A stretch of 64,000 nucleotides of DNA from Roseovarius litoreus (GCF_900142765.1 NZ_FRCB01000002.1:1-64000), one strand, 5' to 3'. Numbered from the stretch's first letter, positions 16,021 to 24,708 are shown. A program made the numbers and translations. The notes: generated by a model not told the origin, from the sequence alone.

Positions 16021-17010
16021 ATGTTCAACAAGGTTGTCTGCACGGCAGTTGCGATTGCGGCTCTGTCCACATCGGCGGTTGCGGCGGAAAAGATGCGGAT
16101 TTCTCTGCAATTGCCGCTGACCAGCCATCTGGGCGAAAACCTGGTGCTGTTCGAGAAGGAGGTCGAGGCGCGTACGGGAGGCGCGATCGACGTGGAGATC
16201 TATGACAGCGCCACGCTTTACCGCGACAAGGAAGTGCCTGCGGCGGTCGGCTCGGGATCGATCGAGGCGGGCGTTGCGTCGCTCACGCAATATGTGGGCG
16301 ATGCGCCGGTGGTCGATGTGTTCTACATGCCGTTCCTGTTCAACACCGAGGACAAGGTGCGTGCCGCCGTGGCCGAAGGGTCGGTCGTGCGCACCGTGAT
16401 CGAGGAAGAGGTCGCCAAGACCGGAGGGGAGATCCTGTTCTGGCAGGCCTATGGCGGCGCGGTGATGCTGTCGAATGGCGGGCCGATCCGTAACCCTGAC
16501 GATCTGAAGGGCAAGAAGGTCCGGGTGTTCGGCAAGACGCTGGGTGATTTCGTCACCGCGGCGGGCGGTGCGCCGACGCTGATTTCGGGGTCGGAACAGT
16601 ACCTGGCCTATCAGCGCGGCACGGTCGATGTCGGCATGACCGGCGTCTCGGGCGTGAAGTCGCGCAAGCTGTGGGAGGTGATGGATACGATCACCGTGAC
16701 CAACCACGCCGATATCGAGTTCGTCGTCGTCGTCAACACGGAGTGGTTCAGCGGGCTGTCGCCCGAGATCCAGGGCCATATCCGCGATGCCGCCGCCGTG
16801 GCGCAGGAAGATGTGCGCAACCGCATGTCGCAGATCGAAGCGGACGCTTTTGCCGCTGCGGAAGAGAACGGCATGACCATCGTGCAGCTGACGGATGAGG
16901 ATCTGGCTGCATGGAAGGCTGTCGCACAGCCGGTCTATGATTCGTATCTGGCTGCCGCCGGTGAAGCGGGCAAGAAGATCCTCGACTCGGTCGGAGCCGG
17001 CGGCTCCTGA
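16021..17010 (+). CDS. TRAP transporter periplasmic binding protein (DctP family)
   Basis: 329 residues with a Sec signal peptide ending AVAAE. GGGAGG lies 6 bases before the ATG. The DctP signature is present: the segment DLKGKKVRVFGKTLGDFV carries the Arg that normally binds the substrate carboxylate, followed by GSEQYLAYQRGTVDVGMTG. It delivers a carboxylate to the DctQM pair encoded next. The operon ends in an isocitrate-lyase/PEP-mutase family enzyme, so a C3-C6 di- or hydroxycarboxylate is a reasonable guess at substrate. It is not closely similar to the TakP-like protein at 8.2 kb, so the two operons probably serve different compounds. Confidence 0.87.
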   Translation: MFNKVVCTAVAIAALSTSAVAAEKMRISLQLPLTSHLGENLVLFEKEVEARTGGAIDVEIYDSATLYRDKEVPAAVGSGSIEAGVASLTQYVGDAPVVDVFYMPFLFNTEDKVRAAVAEGSVVRTVIEEEVAKTGGEILFWQAYGGAVMLSNGGPIRNPDDLKGKKVRVFGKTLGDFVTAAGGAPTLISGSEQYLAYQRGTVDVGMTGVSGVKSRKLWEVMDTITVTNHADIEFVVVVNTEWFSGLSPEIQGHIRDAAAVAQEDVRNRMSQIEADAFAAAEENGMTIVQLTDEDLAAWKAVAQPVYDSYLAAAGEAGKKILDSVGAGGS

Positions 17011-17033
17011 TCCATAACGTGGCAAGGGTGGTC

Positions 17034-17055
17034 GGGCGGCCCGCATGGGCCGTCC
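17034..17055 (+). terminator. Intercistronic stem-loop after the second binding-protein gene
   Basis: GGGCGGCCC (17034-17042) pairs with GGGCCGTCC (17047-17055), one G-U pair, over a GCAT loop. It lies between dctP and dctQ, as in the first TRAP operon, and probably lowers expression of the membrane subunits relative to the binding protein. No T-run. Confidence 0.6.
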
Positions 17056-17080
17056 GCGCTCTCGTGCGGATAAAGGTTTC

Positions 17081-17578
17081 ATGAATATCATCACCCGAAT
17101 CTCGCTCGCGGCCGGGGTTGTTGGCGCCCTTCTGATGGCGGCGACCGGCGCGATGCTGACCTATGAGGTCGTGGCGCGCTATTTCTTCATCAAGCCGACG
17201 ATCTGGGCTGCCGAGCTTAGTCAGATGTGTCTGATCTGGGGGTGCTTTCTGGCGATGGCGCAAGTGCTGACCCTGCGGCGGCACATCACGGTCAATGCGG
17301 TGACCAACCTGTTGAGTGTGAAGCTGCAGAAGATCTGCGCCGCGCTGGCGCTGATTGCGGTGATCGTCTTTTCGGTCATTGTGGCCTATTGGGGCTGGGA
17401 CATTTTCCATGACAGTTTCGTCAGGGGCCGCACGACGGGGTCGTTGATGAATTTGCCGATCTGGATCACCGAGCTGTCGGTGCCGGTCGGCTTCGCCTTG
17501 TTGGCGGCGCAGTCGGTGGTGGAGCTTGTTCGCCTGCCGGGCGATAGCCATCCCGGACTGGGGAGTTCACACGAATGA
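17081..17578 (+). CDS. TRAP transporter small membrane subunit (DctQ)
   Basis: 165 residues, four hydrophobic segments. The DctQ hallmark is TYEVVARYFFIKPTIWAAEL near residues 27-46. The start at 17081 (MNIITR) is preferred; the in-frame ATG at 17045 lies in the stem-loop. The stop overlaps the dctM start (ATGA), so the two membrane subunits are coupled. Confidence 0.85.
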   Translation: MNIITRISLAAGVVGALLMAATGAMLTYEVVARYFFIKPTIWAAELSQMCLIWGCFLAMAQVLTLRRHITVNAVTNLLSVKLQKICAALALIAVIVFSVIVAYWGWDIFHDSFVRGRTTGSLMNLPIWITELSVPVGFALLAAQSVVELVRLPGDSHPGLGSSHE

Positions 17579-18849
17579 CGATCCTTTTCATCCTTGGCTC
17601 GCTTTTCCTGCTGTTGCTGCTGGGTGTGCCCGTGGCTTTTGCGCTTGGCGGCATCGGTCTTGGGATGCTGCTGGCAGGGGGCTTTTCGCCGCTGATGGCG
17701 CCGCAGGCGATTCTGGCGACGCTCGACGGGTTCATCCTGTTGGCGGTGCCGCTGTTCCTGCTGATGTCGAATGTTCTGCTGAAAGGCGGGGTGGGGCGCG
17801 ATCTTTTCACAGCGGTGCAAGCCTGGGTCGGGCATTGGCCCGGAGGGCTGGCGGTGGCGACGATCCTGAGTTGCGGGCTGTTCGCGGCGATTTCGGGATC
17901 ATCGGTGGCCACGGCGGCGACGATCGGCACGGTGGCGATCCCCGAGATGATCAAGCGCGGCTATGAGAAGCGGTTCGTCTATGGGTTGCTGGCGGCCGGG
18001 GGCACGCTGGGCATCCTGATTCCGCCGTCGATCCCGATGATCGTTTACGGCTTTGTCACCGAGCAATCGGTGATCGCGCTGTTTCTTGCCGGGATCGGGC
18101 CGGGGATCGTGCTGGTCACGCTGTTCGTGATCTTTGCGATGCTGCATGCGCGCTTCACCTCGTCCTATGTGCCGATGGAGAAGGCGACTTGGGCCGAGCG
18201 GTGGGAGGCGTCGTTCCGGGCGCTGCCGTCGGTGGCGCTGGCGGCGCTGGTGGTGGTGGGGCTGTATTCGGGGGCGTTCACGCCGACCGAGGCGGCGGCC
18301 ATCGGTTTCGCCGCCGCATTGGCGATCACGGCGTTTTGGTTGCGGACCCTGACATGGGAGGCGCTGTGGAGTGCGATCCGGGAATCGGCGATCACTACGG
18401 CGGCGATCCTGTTGATCGTGGCGGGGGCCAAGGTGTTCGGCAAGGCGATCGCGCTTTACCGCATTCCGCAGGAGATCTCGGGGTTCATCGCCTCGGCGAT
18501 TGACGGGCCGATCATGTTCCTGCTGGTGGTGTGCTGTGTGCTGCTGCTGATGGGGCTGGTGTTCGAGGCGCTGTCGATGATTCTCATCATGACGCCGGTT
18601 CTGTTGCCGGCGGCGATGGGGCTGGGATTCGATCCGATCTGGTTCGGGATCTTCATGGTGATCATGGTGGAATGCGCGCTTGTCACGCCGCCTGTGGGGT
18701 TGAACCTGTATGTGATCCAGTCGGTCGCGCGGGCGACGCTGGCGGATGTGTCGCGCGGGGTGCTGCCGTTTCTTTTGCTGATGCTGCTGACGGTGGTGAT
18801 CCTCTATCTGGTGCCGGGACTGGCGCTTTATATTCCTTTCCAATGGTGA
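17575..18849 (+). CDS. TRAP transporter large membrane subunit (DctM)
   Basis: 424 residues, about 12 hydrophobic segments. Recognisable DctM segments are GGTLGILIPPSIPMIVYGFV near residue 140, the FTPTEAAAIGFAAALA region, and the C-terminal VECALVTPPVGLNLYVIQ. It forms the sodium-driven permease with DctQ in the inner membrane. It ends four bases before the next enzyme gene, so the operon is dctP-dctQ-dctM-lyase. Confidence 0.92.
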   Translation: MTILFILGSLFLLLLLGVPVAFALGGIGLGMLLAGGFSPLMAPQAILATLDGFILLAVPLFLLMSNVLLKGGVGRDLFTAVQAWVGHWPGGLAVATILSCGLFAAISGSSVATAATIGTVAIPEMIKRGYEKRFVYGLLAAGGTLGILIPPSIPMIVYGFVTEQSVIALFLAGIGPGIVLVTLFVIFAMLHARFTSSYVPMEKATWAERWEASFRALPSVALAALVVVGLYSGAFTPTEAAAIGFAAALAITAFWLRTLTWEALWSAIRESAITTAAILLIVAGAKVFGKAIALYRIPQEISGFIASAIDGPIMFLLVVCCVLLLMGLVFEALSMILIMTPVLLPAAMGLGFDPIWFGIFMVIMVECALVTPPVGLNLYVIQSVARATLADVSRGVLPFLLLMLLTVVILYLVPGLALYIPFQW

Positions 18850-18853
18850 TGCG

Positions 18854-19729
18854 ATGACCAAGGCCGAAACGCTGCGCCGCCTCTTGGCGCAAGACATATG
18901 CCACGTGATGCCCTGCTGCTTTGATGCGCTGTCGGCCAAGCTGATTGCGCAGGAGGGGTATGATCTGACGTTCATGTCGGGCTTTGCCGCCTCGGCGAGC
19001 CGGATCGGGGCGCCCGATCTGGGGTTGATGAGCTATGGCGAGGTGGTGGATCAGGCGCGCAACATCGCCGATGCGATCCCCATTCCGCTGATTGCCGATG
19101 GCGATACGGGCTATGGCAACGCGATGAATGTGCGCCGGACGGTGGCGGGGTTCGCACGGGCGGGCTGCGGGGCGATCATGATCGAGGATCAACTGGCGCC
19201 GAAACGCTGCGGGCATACGCCGGGCAAGGCGGTGGTCGGGCGGCAGGAGGCGTTCGACCGGATCCGGGCGGCTGCCGATGAGCGCGAGCTGCTGCGCGCG
19301 CAGGGGGGCGATATCCTGATCCTCGCCCGGACCGATGCGCGGCATGAACACGGGCTGTCCGAAGCGATCGACCGGGCGACGCAGTTTGCCGAGCTGGGCG
19401 CGGATATCCTGTTTGTCGAGGCGCCCAAGACCGTCGAGGAGATGCGGCAGGTCTGCGACAACCTGCCGGGGCCGAAGATGGCCAATATCGTCGAAGGGGG
19501 CGAGACGCCGGATCTGCCGGTGGACGAGCTGCGCGATATCGGGTTTTCGATTGCGGCCTATCCGCTGTCGCTGATGGCGGCGGCGATGCAGGCGATGGTC
19601 ACGTCGCTGCGGGGGATGCGCCGGGATGAACGGCCCGGACAGATGGATTTCAAGGAATTGCGCCACCGGATCGGGTTCGATGCGTATTACGAGACCTCGG
19701 AGGCCTATGCCTCGTCCCGGCGGGAGTAG
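18854..19729 (+). CDS. Isocitrate lyase/PEP mutase family enzyme (oxaloacetate decarboxylase or methylisocitrate-lyase-like)
   Basis: 291 residues forming the PEP mutase/isocitrate lyase barrel. Visible motifs: VMPCCFDALSAKL at the start, the metal-binding ADGDTGYGNAMNV, EDQLAPKRCGHTPGK (the lyase signature with catalytic Cys in KRCGH) and LILARTDAR. The Cys favours a carbon-carbon lyase (methylisocitrate or dimethylmalate lyase type) over a phosphonate mutase. The exact substrate cannot be set by eye. It lies 4 bases after dctM, so it probably cleaves the compound imported by this TRAP system. It is followed by a strong terminator. Confidence 0.85.
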   Translation: MTKAETLRRLLAQDICHVMPCCFDALSAKLIAQEGYDLTFMSGFAASASRIGAPDLGLMSYGEVVDQARNIADAIPIPLIADGDTGYGNAMNVRRTVAGFARAGCGAIMIEDQLAPKRCGHTPGKAVVGRQEAFDRIRAAADERELLRAQGGDILILARTDARHEHGLSEAIDRATQFAELGADILFVEAPKTVEEMRQVCDNLPGPKMANIVEGGETPDLPVDELRDIGFSIAAYPLSLMAAAMQAMVTSLRGMRRDERPGQMDFKELRHRIGFDAYYETSEAYASSRRE

Positions 19730-19766
19730 GGGCTAGCGGCAAGGATGCAGCGCACAGGTTGAAGAA

Positions 19767-19794
19767 AAGCCCCCCGGAGCGATCCGGGGGGCTT
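19767..19794. terminator. Strong bidirectional terminator
   Basis: AAGCCCCCCGGA (19767-19778) and TCCGGGGGGCTT (19783-19794) form a perfect 12-bp stem with a GCGA loop, a stable GNRA type. It sits between the converging lyase gene (plus) and the ammonium transporter unit (minus), so it probably ends both transcripts. Confidence 0.88.
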
Positions 19795-19822
19795 AGGGTT
19801 TACGGGCCTGGTGGCGGGAGGG

Positions 19823-20053
19823 TTATTCCTGCGCTTCGCGTTCGAAGACCCGTTTGAGGCGTTCGGGGCTGCGGGCTGCGGCCTCGTCTTCCTGCATCTC
19901 GCGTTTCTCGATGCGGGCTTGCAGGATGTGGAAGCCGAGCCAGAAGGCCACCCCGATGACGAAAAGGATGAATTCCGTTCCCACCATCGGGTAGATCGGT
20001 CCGAGTTGCGACAGGTCCGCGCCGGACCAGCTTTCGACGAGTGTTGTGGACAT
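19823..20053 (-). CDS. Small membrane protein downstream of the ammonium transporter
   Basis: 76 residues. One hydrophobic segment (about 24-44, VGTEFILFVIGVAFWLGFHI) is followed by a long charged helix rich in Glu, Arg and Ala, a probable coiled coil facing the cytoplasm. GGAG lies a few bases before the ATG, and the gene starts 11 bases after the amt stop, so the two are co-transcribed. No family is recognised. A role as accessory or regulatory subunit of the transporter is inference from position and shape. Confidence 0.65.
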   Translation of the reverse strand: MSTTLVESWSGADLSQLGPIYPMVGTEFILFVIGVAFWLGFHILQARIEKREMQEDEAAARSPERLKRVFEREAQE

Positions 20054-20064
20054 GGGGTCTCTCC

Positions 20065-21495
20065 TCAGGTCAGCAGGCCAAGGCGACGCGCCTCGGCGAT
20101 GTCGGCTTCGGATACTTCGATGGCGTCCATCTCTTCACGCAGTTCCTCGGACATATCGAGGCCCACCAGCTCGACCGCTGGCGGCACGCGCAGGATGCCC
20201 ATCATCGACAGGATCTTGGAGACGATGAAGGCAGGGATGAAGCCCAGCACGATGAACATGATGCAGGCGCCAAGGAATTGGCCCACCGGATTGATGGTGG
20301 CGACCTCGGCATGGTAGCCCGCCGTGGCCGGGTGACCCCAGAGCACGAAACCGCAGATCACGAGGCCAATGAAGCCCGCATAGCCATGCACCGCGACCGC
20401 GCCCACCGGATCGTCGATCTTGAACCGGCGTTCGACCCAGAAATGCAGCTTGTAGGCACAAACGGCGCCGACGCCGCCGATCAGCATGGCCTGGATCGGG
20501 TGATAGAGGTCATTGCCCGCAGAGGCGGTGATGATCCCCGCCAGACCGCAGGAATAGGTCCAGAACGCTTCGCCGCGCGAGACGACATAGCCTGCAAGCA
20601 TTCCGCCCGAGAGCGACATCAGGAAGTTGAAGACGATCGCCGACAGGGTGGTGGGCGTGAGGTAAATGGTGGTTGCGGTGAAGGTGCCTTCGGCAGCACC
20701 GATTGCGCCCGAGCCGATGATCGGCACGTTGCAGGCGACATAGAAGCCCCAGAAGCCGCAATAGATCATGAACAGACCGATGGTCACCAGCCACTTGTTG
20801 TGCGGGTTGATGTTGCGGGGTGTCCCGTCGGGGGCGAATTTGCCGATCCGGGGGCCGAGCACGCAGATCACGCCAAGCGCGAAGCCGCCCGCGATGGCAT
20901 GGATCACACCCGAGGCATAGGCATCGTGATAGCCCAGTTGCGTGACCATCCAGCCATCGGGATGCCAGCCCCAGGCCGCGTCGATGATCCAGGTGAAGGA
21001 GCCGATGACCACCGCGAGGATCCAGAAGGCGGTGGGGCGGATCCGTTCGATCGTGGCACCCGACACGATCGAGGCCGCAGTCCATGAAAAGAGCAGGAAG
21101 GCTGCCCAGAACACACCGTTGAGGCGCGACCAGAAGCCGTTGCCGAGATCGGCGCCATAGCCTTGGGCCGATTCAAGGGCCGGTCCGGGGCCACCGAGAT
21201 GCGTGCCCATCAGTTCGGACCACGGCACGGCATGGTCGGATTGCGTGAGGCCGCCGGTGATGCCGGGACCGTTGGGGAAGGCGAAATAGATCCACCAGCC
21301 GAAGAAGAAGAACGTCACGGTCACCAGTGGGATGAGCATGGTGTTCTTCATCAGGGTATGGATGTGGTTCTTGTGCCGTGTGGCGCCGACTTCGTACATG
21401 CAGAAGCCGACATGGATCAGGAACATCAGGGGGATCGTCACCCAGTAATAGAACTCGGTGAAGATCACCGTCAGCGCGCCGATATCGGTGTCCAT
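20065..21495 (-). CDS. amt: Ammonium transporter, probable marine subtype
   Basis: 476 residues with about 11 membrane segments. The conduction-path histidines are visible in ASGVIHAIAGG and VAVHGYAGFIG, and the conserved Asp precedes the first (YHDAYASG). WGWHPDGW and the long periplasmic insertion near residues 80-120 differ from E. coli AmtB and fit the marine subtype, which I recall as frequent in Roseobacter-group and SAR11 bacteria. A cytoplasmic C-terminal tail of about 50 acidic residues follows the last membrane segment. No glnK/PII gene is adjacent, which is unusual for AmtB. It imports ammonium through the inner membrane. Confidence 0.9.
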   Translation of the reverse strand: MDTDIGALTVIFTEFYYWVTIPLMFLIHVGFCMYEVGATRHKNHIHTLMKNTMLIPLVTVTFFFFGWWIYFAFPNGPGITGGLTQSDHAVPWSELMGTHLGGPGPALESAQGYGADLGNGFWSRLNGVFWAAFLLFSWTAASIVSGATIERIRPTAFWILAVVIGSFTWIIDAAWGWHPDGWMVTQLGYHDAYASGVIHAIAGGFALGVICVLGPRIGKFAPDGTPRNINPHNKWLVTIGLFMIYCGFWGFYVACNVPIIGSGAIGAAEGTFTATTIYLTPTTLSAIVFNFLMSLSGGMLAGYVVSRGEAFWTYSCGLAGIITASAGNDLYHPIQAMLIGGVGAVCAYKLHFWVERRFKIDDPVGAVAVHGYAGFIGLVICGFVLWGHPATAGYHAEVATINPVGQFLGACIMFIVLGFIPAFIVSKILSMMGILRVPPAVELVGLDMSEELREEMDAIEVSEADIAEARRLGLLT

Positions 21496-21913
21496 TCAAT
21501 TGTCCTCCCGTTGGACTGCTTTTGTTGGGGTGGGCGGGGTTATCCCCGCTCTGGTTGGGCCAGTTTTGGTTCACTGGCAGAACCGATGTTAACCCACATT
21601 CGTTCTTTTTCCGACTATTTTTTAATCTTTAGCGGCTATAAAAGATGCGTAAGGGAATGATCTTTGGGGATTATTCACTAAGGTGAAAATATTTTCCTGA
21701 AAAATCAAATGACTACCCAAAGGGCCCGGAGAGGCGGGAAGAGCCGGTTTTCTCGTCGGCCCTGTGGTGTGGGGCGCAGGCGGGCTGAGGCCGGGCGGCA
21801 GGGGCCACTGGTCAAGAGCTGCCGACTGCCTCAGGATTGTGGAGAGAACGGGGTGAGGTGACTCGGGAAAGGATCGGACGGATGAGGGCGGACCAGACGG
21901 GGCGAGGCGCGGC
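21496..21913. promoter_or_regulatory. Divergent control region between amt and the DraG-like gene
   Basis: 418 bases without a gene. The stretch 21600-21710 is strongly AT-rich and probably holds the promoters. TTCAC (21674-21678) and GTGAA (21683-21687) form a small inverted repeat, a possible operator. I looked for a sigma-54 site upstream of amt; only a weak GG-N10-GC match is present, so nitrogen control through sigma-54 is not supported by eye. Confidence 0.4.
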
Positions 21914-22759
21914 ATGATCGCCAAACGCTTTGACGAGGATGCGGCCTGCGGAATGCTGGTGGGGCTTGCGGTGGGCGATGCGCTGGGCGCGGGGGCCGAT
22001 GGCGTGGCGCGCGCCGAGCTGGAGCCGGTCACCGGGCTGCGCGGCGGCGGGCGGCACGATCTGGCGCCGGGGCAATGGGGGGCCGCCACGGCGATGGCGA
22101 TGTGTCTGGCGCAGATGTTGCGCTCGGCCAATGGCTGGGACGCGGAGGATGCGATGCGGCGCTATCTCAACTGGCGCGATCACGGGTACCTGTCGGCGAC
22201 GCGGCGGTGCTTCGGGATGGATGCGGCGAGCGTCGCGGCGCTGCGGGGGTATGAGGCGACGGGCAACCCGTATTCGGGGCAGGGCGCGCCCGAGGGAGAG
22301 GGCGGCGGAGGGATCATGCGGCTGGCGCCGGTGGTGCTGGCCTATGGGGCCGAGGTGGCGCCCGCGCAGGCGGTGGCGCAATTGCAAAGCCGCATGACCC
22401 ATGCCGCGCCCAAGGCGCTGCAGGCGGCGGCCAATCTGGCGCAGGTGATGGTGAGCGGGGATTTTTCGCCTCTGCCGCGCCCGGATGCGCCGCCCCATGA
22501 GGTGACCGACGAGGTGACGAGCCTGTTGCACGCGGCGTTCTGGGCGCTGGGACAGGCGGATGATTTCGCGGGTCAGGTGCTGGCGGCGGTCAATCTGGGC
22601 GGAGAGGCGGCGCGCGCGGGCGCCATCACCGGGCAATTGGCAGGGCGCTTGCATGGGCTGTCGGGTATTCCGGCGGCATGGCGGACGGGCCTTTACGATC
22701 ACGACAAGATCCGCGTCGCGGCGGAAGATCTGCACGCGATGCGACCCATAGACATGTAG
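21914..22759 (+). CDS. ADP-ribosylglycohydrolase (DraG) family protein, probable pseudoenzyme
   Basis: 281 residues with the fold markers of the DraG family: the opening GMLVGLAVGDALGAGADG and the C-terminal AVNLGG...GAITGQLAGRLHGL. DraG enzymes remove ADP-ribose with two metal ions held by Asp residues in a W-T-D-D-T motif and a G-G-D-x-D-T motif. Here the first reads GQWGAATAMAM and the second NLGGEAARAG, so all four expected Asp residues are missing. The protein may bind ADP-ribose or a partner without catalysing hydrolysis. The locus is divergent from amt; in nitrogen-fixing bacteria DraG is controlled by binding AmtB-GlnK. No nif or draT gene is seen. Family call firm; pseudoenzyme status is inference from the motifs. 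Confidence 0.8.
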   Translation: MIAKRFDEDAACGMLVGLAVGDALGAGADGVARAELEPVTGLRGGGRHDLAPGQWGAATAMAMCLAQMLRSANGWDAEDAMRRYLNWRDHGYLSATRRCFGMDAASVAALRGYEATGNPYSGQGAPEGEGGGGIMRLAPVVLAYGAEVAPAQAVAQLQSRMTHAAPKALQAAANLAQVMVSGDFSPLPRPDAPPHEVTDEVTSLLHAAFWALGQADDFAGQVLAAVNLGGEAARAGAITGQLAGRLHGLSGIPAAWRTGLYDHDKIRVAAEDLHAMRPIDM

Positions 22760-22783
22760 CACCGGACAGAAAGGCGACTGAGC

Positions 22784-23164
22784 ATGGCGATATTCGATGA
22801 GGACCTGTTCCTGAAAGGGCTCGAGCAGCGCAAGGCGACGCTGGGGGCGGAGTATGTGGAGAAGAACCTTGCGGCTGCGGACGAGTTCACGCGGCCCTTC
22901 CAGGAGGCGATGACGGCGTGGTGCTGGGGATTCGGCTGGGGCGATGAAGTGATCGACGCCAAGACGCGCTCGATGATGAACCTCGCCATGATCGGGGCCT
23001 TGGGGAAGATGCATGAATGGGAAATCCATTGCCGGGGCGCGCTGACCAACGGGGTGAGCCGTGAGCAGATCCGGGCGATCTGCCATGTGATCGGGATCTA
23101 TTGCGGGGTGCCGCAGGCGCTGGAATGTTTCCGGGTGGCGCGCAAGGTGCTGGACGAGGGCTGA
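22784..23164 (+). CDS. Carboxymuconolactone decarboxylase family protein
   Basis: 126 residues, the size of PcaC-type proteins. The family core is visible: DAKTRSMMNLAMIGALGKMH, then EWEIHCRGALTNGVSREQIR. Members include gamma-carboxymuconolactone decarboxylase of the protocatechuate pathway and AhpD-like proteins; the AhpD CxxC motif is absent, favouring the decarboxylase-like branch. No other pca gene is nearby, so that pathway role is not supported. It follows the DraG-like gene by 24 bases on the same strand and may share its transcript. Confidence 0.78.
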   Translation: MAIFDEDLFLKGLEQRKATLGAEYVEKNLAAADEFTRPFQEAMTAWCWGFGWGDEVIDAKTRSMMNLAMIGALGKMHEWEIHCRGALTNGVSREQIRAICHVIGIYCGVPQALECFRVARKVLDEG

Positions 23165-23487
23165 GGGCGGCAGGGGATCGGACGCGTACGACTCGGGGCT
23201 TCGGGGCGCGACGGGCGGCTGGACACGCCAGAGTAGCCGGGGGGCGGCATGTGCAAGCGAAAGGGGTCCTGCGCTTTGAAGGAAAAGAGAAAAACAGCTG
23301 ATTTGGGCGGTTTCCAGCCCAAGGCGTGGCGAGTGTGTGGTTTAAACGTCACAGACCGGACAACAACCGGCCGGGGCTCGGCGGGTTCGTTGACACTTAG
23401 GGGGTGTTTGCCTCATTTCATTTTCCAAGCCGTTTCCACTCCGGGACGCGGTGGAACTTGAAACACTCTGCTTTATGGAGGGACACC
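23165..23487 (+). promoter_or_regulatory. Porin promoter and leader region
   Basis: 323 bases without a gene. A perfect TTGACA lies at 23390-23395 and could be the -35 element of the porin promoter, though no good -10 box is seen 17 bases on. TTCCAC (23434-23439) and GTGGAA (23451-23456) form a 6-bp stem in the probable untranslated leader, which may stabilise the mRNA or be a small-RNA target. The ribosome site GGAGGG is at 23478-23483. Confidence 0.45.
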
Positions 23488-24684
23488 TTGAAAAAGCATC
23501 TTCTCGCAACGACCGCAGCCATCACGATGGTCGGCGGCGCAGCTTCGGCTCAGGACTGGAACCTGGACTGGGGTGGGTACTACAACATGGACGTCCTGTA
23601 CAACGACGCCAGCGGCAACCAGGTTGCTGCCGCGGCTGATCTGGACGGCATCAACATCCACCAGAACGGTGAAATCCACTTCACCCCGTCGGTGACGCTG
23701 GACAACGGCATGACCTTCGGCGTCGTCGTCGAAATGGAAGCAGCAAACGCCGGTGGCGGTGCTGACGGTATCGACGAGTCGTACATGTTCATCTCGAGCG
23801 ACACGATGGGTCGCGTTGAAGTCGGTTCCGAGAACTCGGCCGGCTACAAGCTGAGCGTCGGCGCACCGTCGGTTGGCTTCGGCATCAACTCGCCGTCGCC
23901 GTCGGCCTATCACCCGACCGCGTTCCTGCCGCCCGCAGGCGCGTTCCCCCTCGGCCGTAACGCCATGGGTTCGTCGGCAACTGAAGTCGCCGGCAACAAC
24001 GACACCGCGCGCATCAGCTACTACACGCCGAGCTTCAACGGTCTGACCCTGGGTGTGAGCTATGCACCGGGCAACACCAACACCGCAAACTCGGGTCTGG
24101 TTAACCGCAATGGCGGTCTGAGCGACATCTTCGACATCGGCGTCAACTACAGCCAGTCCTTCGGCACCGTTGACATGACCCTGTCGGCACGCTGGGGCAC
24201 AGGCGACGGCGGCAAAAACTTCGCAGCGATCGCACCTGGTCTCGACGGCGTCGTCGGCACCGCGGACGACATCCTGACACCGGCGCTGGTTCAGCCGGGC
24301 GATCCGGAAACCTGGGCCGTTGGCGCACAGTTCTCGACCGCAGGCTTCACCTTTGGTGGTAGCTATGCCGAGAACACCACTGGTGCTCTGTTCGGCGTCG
24401 GCGACACCGAAGGCTTCAGCCTGGGTGTGACCTACGACATGGCAGGTCCGTGGCGCATCGGTTTCGACACCTACCAGGGTGAGCGCAAAGGTGCTCTGGC
24501 GGCCTTCGGTCGTGAGAAGAGCGAGTACGTTGCGTACCAGATCGGTGCAGAGCGTTCGCTGGGCAACGGCGTTGCATGGCGCATCTACGCGATCGACTCG
24601 GAAACGTCTTCGGCGACCCCCTTCACGGTCAAGCAGACAACCAAGTCGACCACCGTGGGTACCGGTATCCGCCTGACCTTCTAA
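23488..24684 (+). CDS. Outer membrane porin, alphaproteobacterial type
   Basis: 398 residues from a TTG start at 23488, chosen because GGAGGG lies 4 bases upstream and the product then begins with a good signal peptide (KKHLLATTAAITMVGGAASA, cut before QDWN). The mature part is rich in Gly, Asn and aromatic residues with alternating beta strands, e.g. WNLDWGGYYNMDVLYND, and ends in a C-terminal strand with terminal Phe (TGIRLTF), the outer-membrane assembly signal. It forms a trimeric 16-stranded barrel for small solutes. Codon bias is strong, so it is probably highly expressed. It is monocistronic: a terminator follows at once. Confidence 0.9.
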   Translation: MKKHLLATTAAITMVGGAASAQDWNLDWGGYYNMDVLYNDASGNQVAAAADLDGINIHQNGEIHFTPSVTLDNGMTFGVVVEMEAANAGGGADGIDESYMFISSDTMGRVEVGSENSAGYKLSVGAPSVGFGINSPSPSAYHPTAFLPPAGAFPLGRNAMGSSATEVAGNNDTARISYYTPSFNGLTLGVSYAPGNTNTANSGLVNRNGGLSDIFDIGVNYSQSFGTVDMTLSARWGTGDGGKNFAAIAPGLDGVVGTADDILTPALVQPGDPETWAVGAQFSTAGFTFGGSYAENTTGALFGVGDTEGFSLGVTYDMAGPWRIGFDTYQGERKGALAAFGREKSEYVAYQIGAERSLGNGVAWRIYAIDSETSSATPFTVKQTTKSTTVGTGIRLTF

Positions 24685-24708
24685 TTGAAGATCACGCAGA
24701 CCTAAGGG

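Noticed and set aside
18854..19729. PEP mutase (phosphonate synthesis) near phn genes
   Set aside because: The KRCGH-type Cys motif favours a carbon-carbon lyase, and the phn operon is 9 kb away with no other phosphonate-synthesis gene.
21496..21620. Sigma-54 promoter for amt
   Set aside because: Only a GG-N10-GC match with poor flanking consensus and no clear NtrC sites.
22784..23164. Protocatechuate pathway pcaC
   Set aside because: No other pca genes in the window; only the family can be supported.
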